A DNA stretch of 64,000 nucleotides, taken from Gigaspora margarita (lineage: Eukaryota > Glomeromycota > Glomeromycetes > Diversisporales > Gigasporaceae). Below the pieces are notes generated by a model that saw only the letters and a program-made list of their open reading frames with translations, made no database searches and was not told where the DNA came from. The position numbers and the translations under genes were made by a program. Where the stretch lies: contig WTPW01001255.1 of NCBI GenBank assembly GCA_009809945.1, forward strand, positions 55,930 to 119,929. The letters run 5' to 3'. Shown here one piece after another: positions 55,325 to 64,000 of the stretch. The stretch's first letter is position 1, and every line of letters starts with the position of its first letter.

Positions 55325-55492
55325 AGATTCTTATAAGGGGAGTGACAAAAATCAGGTGATTTTTTAGAGGGGAAAGGGGTAAAAAATGTTGAAACTATAT
55401 ATAGAAACCTTACCAAATTTATATTAAAAAGGGGGAATAGTGAGTAGACCTCTAATAAAAAATAATCAGGTGATTAATGACATGACCCTAAT
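55325..55492 (-). repeat. Interspersed repeat (pair with 17766-17935)
   Basis: Reverse complement of 17766-17935: GGGGAGTGACAAAAATCAGG at the left and AATCAGGTGATTAATGACATG at the right, same length, similar interior (GGGGTAAAAAATGTTGAAAC). Confidence 0.7.
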
Positions 55493-55779
55493 ATATTTTA
55501 TTGAATTAACTTTAGGTCTAGGTCATTTTTAATTAGAAAAAAATAAGTTTTAGATAGTAATATATAAGCAAAATTGTCTTTCTGACATTTTTAATTAGTC
55601 CACCAAGGTAGGTTTAGACTGCTATTTTTTGTATTTTTAAGGTTTTTACTTTTCTTTCTTCATATGGGTGGATTTGACTCCAATCACAAAAAATGTGATT
55701 ATTGCAAAACTAACATTTGATTGGTTGATTTATTGAACACAATAGTAAAATATAGGGCTTTGTAAAAATAACCTGTACC

Positions 55780-56240
55780 TTTATTTCTAAATATACTATA
55801 GTTTGAAATTTTATCGACAAGACTTTAATTTCAAAGATCCTAAAATAGTTTTTAAAGATTCTAAAATAGATGAAACTTTTACTAGTAGCAACACTGAAGT
55901 TTTTGCTGCGAAAGACTTTATACAATACGTGAAAAGTTTGTAAAGAACATTAAATAGTTTCAATATTGTTAAATGAAACTTTTTATATTCACATTCAACA
56001 AGACCTTAGCCTTAAAGATTCTAAAATAGTTTTTCAAGATCCAAAATAAACATAAGTTTTACTAATGATAATGCCAAAGGGTTCTTCATATAAAAAAATA
56101 TGTAGTTTATAGCTAAAATCATAAAAAGTACAGTAATAGGTTCAATATTAGGTTTGAAAAGTTTACTTTACATTTAACAATATCTTAGCTTTAATGATCC
56201 TAGTTCTAAAATTGTCTTACCTTTTACTAGTGATTTATTG
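55780..56240. repeat. Degenerate tandem repeat, ~205-bp units
   Basis: AAGATCCTAAAATAGTTTTT / AAGATTCTAAAATAGTTTTT, ACTTTTACTAGTAG, and TTAAATAGTTTCAATATTG recur two to three times with about 205-bp spacing. One unit contains the frame at 55710-55925 (minus), which has no recognisable domain. Confidence 0.55.
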
Positions 56241-56720
56241 TTAGACGATTTGACTAGTTTGCTTAATTAATTGTCTAGTTAACTTATTTACGCACTTTAA
56301 GCACTTTTTGAAAATATAACAGTTCTTTACTAAAAAAAAAACTTTAATTCTTTTATTTGTAATAATGTTTAATTTTACTAATTTTTGAAGCATTTATTCT
56401 ACTAGGTATATATCAAAATCAGTCAACATTCTAGATAAGTCTTGATTTTGAAGAATTTATAATATTGTAACAAATTATTTTAATAATAATGATTTTAATA
56501 TTTATATCTTTTATATTAGTTAATCACCAAGCAAATAGACATAAAGATTAAGATCAAAGTGTGTAAGGTATTGCTTAATTAATATAGACTAAGGAGATTT
56601 TAATAAAAATGGTAATATAGATAAATAGAATAAAATTATTGTTTTAAAGTATATAATAAAAGTAAATCCTTACTAATAATACATAAAGAATTTGATCTGA
56701 TATTTGGTAATAATCATATA
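56241..56720. other. AT-rich stretch without recognised features
   Basis: No gene or defined repeat. Confidence 0.4.
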
Positions 56721-56906
56721 CTGTCAGCCCTCCCCAAACCGATTCTGTCAAAATCAATAACCTGTTATATCTGATAAAAACTTAATCTACCAAGTTGGTA
56801 TCTGATATATAAATCTAATAGTTTATAATGTTTTCAAATTCGATAATCTTCCGAAACTGATACAAAACCTGTCCACCATGCATACCGGTTTGGGGAGGAC
56901 TGACAG
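56721..56906. mobile_element. TA-inserting miniature element (CTGTCAGCCCTCCCC ends)
   Basis: CTGTCAGCCCTCCCCAAACCG and, inverted, CTGTCAGTCCTCCCCAAACCG, about 22 bp; TA at 56719-56720 and 56907-56908. AT-rich interior with CTGATA words. Tc1/pogo-like. Confidence 0.8.
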
Positions 56907-57279
56907 TAATTTTTATTAATTTGATTGGACACGTTTTGATCAACATATTACAATCATTGATCTGATTGGATAATTATCATGTTTTGATCATTAGATGTGA
57001 CAAAGTCGAATTTTTGTGATATGTTGAATGGAGCCAAATCTGCCCATATTACTTTGATTGGTCAGATATCACGTGCTTCTGTCCTGCCCCAAGTACAGCA
57101 TTTTTTTCTAAATGGGCTAGCAACATGCAATCTGGTCTTCGTGCATTTTTCACAAACCCTTTCTCTTATACTAGCTAAACTTCCTTGATCATCCCTTAAT
57201 TAGAATTTGATGTTATATATATTGCAAGTCAAATAATACAAAATAAAGTGTTTATCTAATACAGCAAACATACCATATA

Positions 57280-58465
57280 CCCATGTTGGATATCCCAGTA
57301 AATCATTCATCACTATATTTATCAGTGAAGAAATCACGTCACATTCATAAGAACCCTCATTAACCTGCGGTTTTCCATTTTTTGTGAAGGACTTATACTT
57401 CAGTGATCTCCAAATTTTGCCCGTAAAAAAAGAAATATGTTAAATAGAAAATCAGTAATTAAAAATCAGTTTGTGGAAAAAAATATTAATATTCTATTTG
57501 CAGGTTGATTTATCCATTTCCCAAATTTGACATTTCTTAAAATATCATATTTTTCATCAATTTTTCCTTCTTCTTCTTCTAAACTCCTTACATATATTAA
57601 ATATTACATTATTTTGTTCTAACTTACATTTTTGAAAGGGTTCTTTAAAAATATTGCAAAGTGACGTGGGCATTTTGTAAATTGATATCAAGAATCCCAG
57701 AACATAACGGATGATCGAAATCTAACTCCTCCACCTTTATTGTACGCAGTTCCTCTCCCACATTTGTTTTTCAGATCCCGAAGTTTCTTTCGTACGCTAA
57801 AATTGTTAGCAATAAATTAGCAGAATATATGAAGCATAGAGTTTTTGACTCAATAGAATGATTTACAAACCTTTATAACTTCACGCCTCAATGAATCTAT
57901 ATTTGTTTTGGCACCCCGTCAGCCTATTGCATCAATTTGCTTAATAAAACATGGTTCTCTGAATCTGATATAGTTGTAGCAGAAAGTTCATTCCACAAGG
58001 GAATAAATATCATCAATTGCAGTTGAAACCTATTGGTATAAGACAAGATTATAGATAATTATGGGAATAAACTAATAAATAAGAATTCTAAAAATTGTGC
58101 AAGATCAGATTAGATTTCCAATCTCATACATTATCGAAAATGCTGGCATTGATAAATAGTATTTGTAACTAGCTACTACCACGCGGAAGATGATGATCTA
58201 TCATACCGCCGCAGTCCATTCACTAGAATACAAATACTAGAAAACCTAATTTTTTCATCACATCTAGTATGACTTTTTTAAAAAGAGTATTATATATAAA
58301 CATACTCATTGCTTCAATCCTCCACCAGTTCTAAAGCTTCGAAGTTGTTCTAAACGTTCTTCTCCTGGAGTCCGTTTTAATGTATTTTTCACCTTTTTTA
58401 ATGTTTCTACAATTTTTGCACTTCTTTCTCGCGATCCCACTCCAATTACCCGAGTCAGCATGTTT
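57280..58465 (-). pseudogene. Fragments of a degenerate multi-exon gene
   Basis: On the minus strand, coding-style pieces occur in order: MLTRVIGVGSRERSAKIVET, then TLKRTPGEERLEQL and SFRTGGGLKQ (58462-58310); ATTIS-like and REPCFIKQIDAIG with DSLRREVIK before a GT donor (58015-57870); VEELDFDHPLCSGILDI (57740-57660); and KIWRSLKYKSFTKNGKPQVN, EGSYECDVISSLINIVMND, LLGYPTWVYG (57425-57275). The last piece resembles the middle of a family multicopy in Rhizophagus. Stops and frame changes inside and between pieces suggest decay; the last piece lacks a normal AG acceptor. Function unknown. Confidence 0.45.
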
Positions 58466-58483
58466 ATATAAGGCGGTGGCAAC

Positions 58484-59622
58484 TATAGTTGGTGGTAGAA
58501 TTACTGAATTACGGCAATTATGGCTTTTTACCAATGGTAGAATTAATTACGGCACAGCATCTAATTGCCGTAAATATTATATGCCGTAATGCCATAATGT
58601 GGTATTCGCAATGCCCAATTCCGTAATTCTGTAATTCTGTAATACTGTAATGCGAGATGCCGTAATACTATTACACTATAATATTATAATATTATAATTA
58701 AGTAACACGAGACAGTCACTCCAAACCAGAAACTGATGAATATGTTGTTATTTGCTATAAAAGACTCATAAAAGCATTCATTCATATTAATTAGTTGGTA
58801 AGCATAAAGTTATTTACATTCTATTTAAAGTGTAAAAAATCTATATGACTGAGATGAATAAAAATATTTTATGATTGCAAAGAGAACTTAAATACGGAAT
58901 ATGCACATTATAATGGATATGACAAGATGAAGTAAGATATCTATAATGTGGAGCAACAAAAGATGGCAAGTATAAATAAGGATGCTGATAATTGCATGAA
59001 ATCATTTCAACTTAGAGTCTTCGCACATTATAATAAATTCCATTCAAAGAACTAGATCATATTAAAAGAATTGGAAAAGAAGAGTTTAGCCCTATGACAT
59101 TGTTTGATTATTGCAAAAGCTGATGGTAATGAGTATAATTATGTAAGAACGTGTATAAACTATCTAGTAATTACACCTGTTATACCTTGAGTGAAAAATC
59201 GAAGTTTCATGAGTATTAATCATGCTTTTTAACTGGTTGTTTGCTTTTCATATTTGTCAAAAGACTTGTGAGAGTCATGTCATGTGAACAATTATTATAC
59301 TGTTATTGTAATCTGACAATGATGCCATATCTGATCAATCAGCTCGCTAAAGCTGTTCTCAAACAATGGCTTACAGAATTGTCTAATTGGCCAAAAAAAA
59401 AAAATAAATCATGATAATCGTTTAAGTCAAAATAAAACCTAGACCTGACAAAACCCATAATCATTACACAGTACTAAACGAAGTCAACAGAATTAAATTT
59501 AAAAAAATAATTAATAGTACAGCGTTTCAACAAATGGCATTACAGCTCAATGCAATTACGGCAAAAAATACGGCATGTGCCGTGACCGTATTAATTTGTA
59601 AAATTAATTACCACCAACTGTA
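58484..59622. mobile_element. hAT-like element with GCCGTAATT words (1.14 kb)
   Basis: Flanks GTGGCAAC (58476-58483) and GTGGCAAT (59623-59630), 7 of 8. Ends TATAGTTGGTGGTA and, inverted, TACAGTTGGTGGTA. CCGTAATTCTGTAATT and GCCGTAAT words occupy 58500-58670 and 59535-59605. It inserted just upstream of the coding piece that begins at 58462. The interior (58700-59500) is AT-rich with no recognised gene. Confidence 0.8.
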
Positions 59623-59734
59623 GTGGCAATAGTAATTGTTGAAATAATAAAAAAAAAATCCTCCATCCTTAAAAATTCGATTAAAATAATTCGAAGCATG
59701 CTAGAATCATCCAAAAAGGGAAATTAGCCAATGA

Positions 59735-60540
59735 TCCAGATCAGCCCGACACGTGAGCAAAGCGAAGAAAAACAAAAAAAAACCGAAAAAAGAGAACATA
59801 CAAGAAAACGAGTGTTTAAATGAAATTTCACATATAGAAACTGATTATTTATTTCTAGTCTCTAACCCTAACACCCTAACCCTAAATTTTTAATTTCACA
59901 AACTTAGTTTATTTTAGGAATGTTAAGTGGTCCGGAACTGGTTCATACCGAGTCCTGACCGGACTTTTTAGAAACTAGTTCAGAACTAGTCCGAAAACCA
60001 GTCCTATATCTTGTGATTTCAAGTTATTCTAATTGGCTAATTTACATTGATCTAAATAATACTAGAACAATCACTATTGTTATATACATTAGTAGGACTG
60101 GTTTTAACTATTTTTTGAAAGTGGGTAAACTAGTTTCTTAACTAGTTCAGACCCAGGCGCATCACTTAATGGCATCCACTTGTTTGCGCGGGTAATACAA
60201 ACTCCTGGAGAGGAAATAGCCAATCGTAGAATGCAAATTTTGACTATTCCGGATTAGCCCGACGAAGAATCTGAACATGCGTAAAAGAAGAAAAGGCGAA
60301 AATATGCGTTTAAATCGATCTTGGTGCACTAATTAAAAATGACGGGAATGAAATTTTACATATAATAAACATCATTCTACCCTATAGCCTCTAACTTTAA
60401 GGCCCTAACCCTAAATTTTTATCTCACACACTTAGTTTTTTACAAAATCGGATTTGTTACCCACGCAAATAAGTAAATGCCACTTAACATCCCTAGTTTA
60501 TTTTACGTTGAATTTCATATCACTTGCAAAAATAAGTACA
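59735..60540 (+). mobile_element. Element Y relative, interrupted
   Basis: GATCAGCCCGACACGTGAGC and AATTTCACAAACTTAGTTTA at the left, TTATTTTACGTTGAATTTC and TATCACTTGCAAAAAT at the right, match 860-1070. The insertion of 59915-60495 sits at GTTTATTT, which is uninterrupted at 1017-1024. Confidence 0.7.
59915..60495. mobile_element. hAT-like element with GGACTAGTTC words, perfect 8-bp duplication
   Basis: TSD GTTTATTT at 59907-59914 and 60496-60503. Ends TAGGAATGTTAAGTGG and, inverted, TAGGGATGTTAAGTGG. GGTCCGGAACTGG, CCGGACT and GAACTAGTC words fill 59930-60005 and 60085-60160. A Y-like piece (60188-60468, TTTGCGCGGGTAATACAA and its complement) lies inside. The empty site is in the repeat at 1010-1070. 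Confidence 0.85.
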
Positions 60541-60834
60541 CAAAATTAGCAATTTCGTGTTCTGTCTCAAATAAATTTATGCATACACATGTTAAATGAA
60601 TATTTTAGTTACGTGCAAAATTACTCGAGGTTCTATTTTAGAATTACCACATTTACATCGCTTATATATTCCCTCCGCTACTTTTTTTACATGTTTTGCA
60701 ATATAGGTGTGAATTATGATTGCATTTGTCACAAATCTTACATCTGTGGTTCCAACCCCTAAAGATATGCCACTTTTCGATATAATTTTGTTTGTTTTCT
60801 CGACATTATTCTGATTTTTCATTATTATATAATT
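60541..60834 (-). other. Possible Cys-rich coding fragment
   Basis: A minus-strand frame in 60730-60650 reads CKICDKCNHNSHLYCKTCKK with paired cysteines, then stops. It could be a zinc-binding fragment of a larger gene, but no neighbouring exon was found. Confidence 0.25.
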
Positions 60835-61478
60835 ATTAGAAAATTACTTAATTTACACCAGGTGTATATACACATATCAAGTTTACTAAAATACACCTAT
60901 GGTGTTGAACACCATGTTACACAAAACTATTAGAATAGCCAATCAAAATTTAAGATCAGGTGCAACATAAAATTTCGATTTTTTGTTTATTTTTTTAAAA
61001 AAAACATTCATATCTCAAAATTTTGCTTATGAAACCACCTTTGAGGCTCTAATAAAAAATATTCCTTACAAAATTTTGTATATACTAATGCCCTGATAAA
61101 ATCACAGGTCTCACCCTAACCCTAAAGTAATTAAAATTTATTTTTTGTTTTATAAAATTTTTTTGTTTTTGTTACACAAATTTGCAAATCTAATTTACCT
61201 ATGGTGTTCAACACCATAGGTGCATTTTATAATAATTGTACACACATACTAATTTATTGATTTACGAATTTGTTTAATATATAAATTATAAATGAAAAAT
61301 TAGTATAGCTTAAGGTTAGGTAAGGGTAGCTTTAGCGTTAGAAGAGGTTATAGTTTATATTAAAATTTTGCAAGGAATAATTTTTGTTAGAGCCTCAAAA
61401 GCTATTATATAATCAGGATTTTAAGATGTCAAGATATGCGTGTACATACACATAGTGTACAAATAGTGATTGTCTAAT
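60835..61478 (-). mobile_element. ACTATTTGTACAC miniature element, copy 3, with nested element
   Basis: The left side ATTATTAGAAAATTACT, TGTATATACACATATC pairs with the inverted right end ATAATTAGACAATCACT, TGTATGTACACGCATATC. The right half holds the core module in forward sense (AAGGTTAGGTAAGGG, GAGGTTATAGTTTATATT, GCAAGGAATAATTTTTG). It is interrupted by 60889-61228. Confidence 0.65.
60889..61228 (-). mobile_element. CACCTATGGTGTTGAACACC-ended element with core module
   Basis: Each end is itself palindromic (CCTATGGTGTTGAACACC). The ends are inverted over about 27 bp. The interior carries the core module in reverse (AACCACCTTTGAGGCTC, AATATTCCTTACAAAATTT, CACCCTAACCCTAAAG). It lies inside another core-bearing element with unrelated ends. 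Confidence 0.75.
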
Positions 61479-62726
61479 TATTATTAACAAAAAAAATATA
61501 TTCGTGGTTAAAATTTATTGCAAATACCTGTAATGTGTAGTACTTGTGGTACTTGTGTTTGTGACCCGTTTACAACCAAATTTATATATAATGATAAGCC
61601 TCATAAGGAACTAATTTATTCTGCAAGTGCGTACGTACATGTTTATTCAAAAATTTTCTCATCAATCTTGTTACCGTTATGTAACATTGTATGCTTACCA
61701 TGTGACTAAAATTTGATATTCTTGATAATGCATATGCTAGATATGTTGTGAAAAGTCGAATATATTTTAGCGAGAGTTATGTAGCACATACGTGCTAAAA
61801 CAAATTATGGTAAATAAAATTCTTAGTGAATGAGAAGCAATGCTTTGAATCTAAGATTCAACACAAAAAATATAATTTTATTAATTTTATGGTTATATAG
61901 GCCTGGGCCAGTTAAGTAGAAAATGAATATTGAAATGTGGGAGAAATATATCAAGCCTTAACCCATAAAAGAGTTCTTTCCACTATGTATTATTAGCTAT
62001 GTTAAAATTATTTTTACTATATATTCAAGCACCTATTTTATTTAAAGTACTACTTCTAAAATCACCTTATTATAATAAAAATTTTTTATTTTTCTTACTA
62101 ATCTTTTTCATTTCAATACTATGAATTTCAGTAGATACTGTATTATACAAGAACCCCAAGCTATTAGTATATAGATTACAAGAAATTCAAATTTTTTTAT
62201 AATAGCTCTAAGCAAACATTTTTACTAATATTAATAAGCATTTTTAGTATATAACTTTTAAAAATTTATTAAAAATAAGCAAATAAATTTTATAACTTAT
62301 ATACAAAAAATAATAATAATATAAAAATAAAAAGAGTGTTATTTTATAGTAACCTGTTACCATGGTGATCCTGTGATTAGCCAATCATAGCGATCATGTA
62401 ATTAGCTTGTTTTTTATTAAAGATTTTTTTTAAAATTTTATAATTAAAAATACTATTATTTAAAAAAAAAGAAAAAAAACTTTTGCATAACATAAAAAAG
62501 TAAAAAACAACTTCACAAAACAAAAAAAAAATTACAAACTTGTTATAGCAAAGCTACCAAATCTACCTATTTTTTATTATTTAAAAAAAAAAACTTTGCA
62601 AAATAATACAAAAACTTTATAAAATAACAATATATAAAAAAAAAAGCTTTGTGACATAATATACAGTTCCGGATAGCATAAAATATTCTATTTTAATAGA
62701 TTTTTTAAAAGGTGCTTTTAGGCATC
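61479..62726. other. AT-rich stretch without supported genes
   Basis: A 63-codon frame at 61518-61709 has four Cys (MCSTCGTCVC) but no family match and no exon partner. The rest is AT-rich, with ATA-rich runs at 62300-62640. Confidence 0.4.
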
Positions 62727-63026
62727 TAGGACCCCCAGACATCTAGTATAGAGGTCATACTTGAAATTTTTTAGCAAAAACATCTAAAATTTGAGAAGCA
62801 AAAAACAGTTTTTGGCAATTATCTTGGCATTCAGTGGTCCAATTTGAATGTACTTTTTTTTAAAATGAAGCTCTCAGTGAGGCGCATCTAACAAAAAAAT
62901 GTTTATTCAATTCTGTTTACTGAATTAGAAGTTATTAAAGTAAATAGATTTTGTCATTTTTAGCAAATTAGGTCAAAATTGACCAAAATCCAGTTATGAC
63001 CTATATAAGAGATGTTTGGGGTCCTA
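62727..63026. mobile_element. 300-bp miniature element with TAGGACCCC ends
   Basis: TAGGACCCCCAGACATCT then ATAGAGGTCATA at the left; inverted TAGGACCCCAAACATCTC then TATAGGTCATA at the right. Flanks share GGCAT. Related end fragments lie at 15284-15540. Confidence 0.7.
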
Positions 63027-63334
63027 GGCATTTCCTATGAGATACATCTTCTGCAGGGAAATATATATTCCAACCATCCCAATCAATCAAAAACTGCAAA
63101 TATTATATGATACGATTCTGAAGTACTAGGCATATCTGTACTACTTGGATCTTTATTTTCACTAATTAACTTCACACAAAAAAAATTCTAAAAAATACTT
63201 CATCCAAGTATTGTTCTATATATTTAATTTTTTACACACTTGCAAGACTAATTTATTTTAATTTGTCATATTTACATCATATAGTATTTATTAAAATGCT
63301 ATTGTATAACAATTATAAATTTTATTTAAAAAAA

Positions 63335-64000
63335 AACTATACAATATCAACAAAACCCAAAACCAAGAATATTATCATACTGATGATAACATTAACTAGT
63401 GTTCCGCACGGATCAGATCAGACAGATATTTTTAAAGATCTGAATCTGATCCAAAATTTCAAATCGGGTCCAAGTATAGATTCGAATCAGTGTTTAAATA
63501 TACAGATCCAGATCCTGACCGGATCTGAAGAACTCTTTACATATGAAGAATCAGATCTTTCTGGATCTTTTCGGGACTTTATATGGATCTGAATCTGACA
63601 AACCGAATCCAGATTCTTGATTTTTGGGATCTGACGAATACGGATCCGGATCAGATCTGGGTCGCGGATCAGGTCTGCGGAATACTAACATTAACAACAG
63701 TAACTTCACTAATACTTGTTGCTGATTTCATGTCACAAAGCATGCAACGAATATCAACAAAACCCAAAAACCAACAAATATTATCACACTGATGAAATAT
63801 TAACATTGGTAACTTTACCAAAACTTGGTAACAATTCCATGTCACAAAAAAACCTAAAAATCTAAACAAGTCAAAGAAAAGAAAAAACATTAAGTGAATA
63901 TACAAAAAAAAAGAATAAAAAAAAANAACAACAGTAACTTCACTAATACTTGTTGCTGATTTCATGTCACAAAGCATGCAACGAATATCAACAAAACCCA
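63335..64000. repeat. Satellite array at the window end
   Basis: AACAACAGTAACTTCACTA, TGTCACAAAGCATGCAACG and AATATCAACAAAACCCA recur at 63692-63765 and 63927-64000, nearly identical, with a diverged unit (ACATTGGTAACTTTACC) between. AACAAAACCCAAAACCAAG at 63350 marks an earlier unit. It continues beyond the window. One N is near 63926. Confidence 0.75.
63397..63687. mobile_element. hAT miniature element made of GGATCTGA words, perfect 8-bp duplication
   Basis: TSD ACATTAAC at 63389-63396 and 63688-63695. Ends TAGTGTTCCGCA and, inverted, TAGTATTCCGCA. Practically the whole 291-bp body is GGATCTGA, AGATCC and TCAGATC words. The insertion lies in the satellite, where a neighbouring unit carries the unsplit sequence. 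The long frames at 63263-63792 are translated words. Confidence 0.9.

Noticed and set aside
63263-63977. Several overlapping frames at the right end
   Set aside because: They translate the GGATCTGA element and the satellite; one peptide appears twice because the satellite unit does.

Overview
The window reads as one stretch of a repeat-rich, very AT-rich eukaryotic genome, most likely an arbuscular mycorrhizal fungus (Glomeromycotina, Rhizophagus-like). The grounds are short GT..AG introns; a TKL-type protein kinase of the kind these fungi carry in hundreds; and remains of several lineage-typical multicopy gene families: coiled-coil / KIYKLFE / Cys-pair proteins, a GRRPDIMF family, and a large protein ending in a RING-like Cys/His cluster. 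The assignment rests on recognising these families from memory, not on a search. No rRNA, true tRNA, CRISPR array, LTR retroelement or virus-derived element was recognised.

Layout. 0-10 kb: miniature inverted-repeat elements nested in one another, two large foldback palindromes and several word arrays (clusters of one short word and its complement). 9.8-15 kb: a satellite made of dyad-symmetric monomers, split by a 3,999-bp DNA transposon with TA target duplication that carries a four-exon, roughly 810-codon gene. 15-20 kb: tandem repeats and a third foldback palindrome inside a pogo/Tigger-like element. 20.4-24.6 kb: a nest about five levels deep, including a 1.5-kb Mutator-like element and a fourth palindrome. 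25.5-28 kb: the best candidate host gene, a four-exon kinase. 28-38 kb: a duplicated 0.8-kb promoter-like segment, gene remnants and three small hAT elements. 38-48 kb: a host-type gene cut apart by a TA-inserting element and two adjacent hAT elements that used the same 8-bp target; one of these carries a decayed hAT transposase. 48-57 kb: miniature elements and a 0.9-kb palindrome interrupted by a tRNA-derived SINE with an 18-bp target duplication. 57-64 kb: a degenerate multi-exon gene, further hAT elements, and a terminal satellite array.

Genes in working order are few. The kinase is intact from its fourth residue block to its stop if a downstream start is used, and the transposon gene at 10.8-13.5 kb is open in four exons with one unresolved junction. 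The other coding traces are broken.

The main observation is that many elements here with 8-bp target duplications (hAT-like) carry, near one or both ends or over their whole length, an array of a short word and its complement, and that the word differs from element to element. The other leads are the TA-inserting transposon with its fungal multicopy gene, a foldback family whose stem holds a nearly invariant block of about 45 nt, and a conserved non-coding core found inside miniature elements with unrelated ends.
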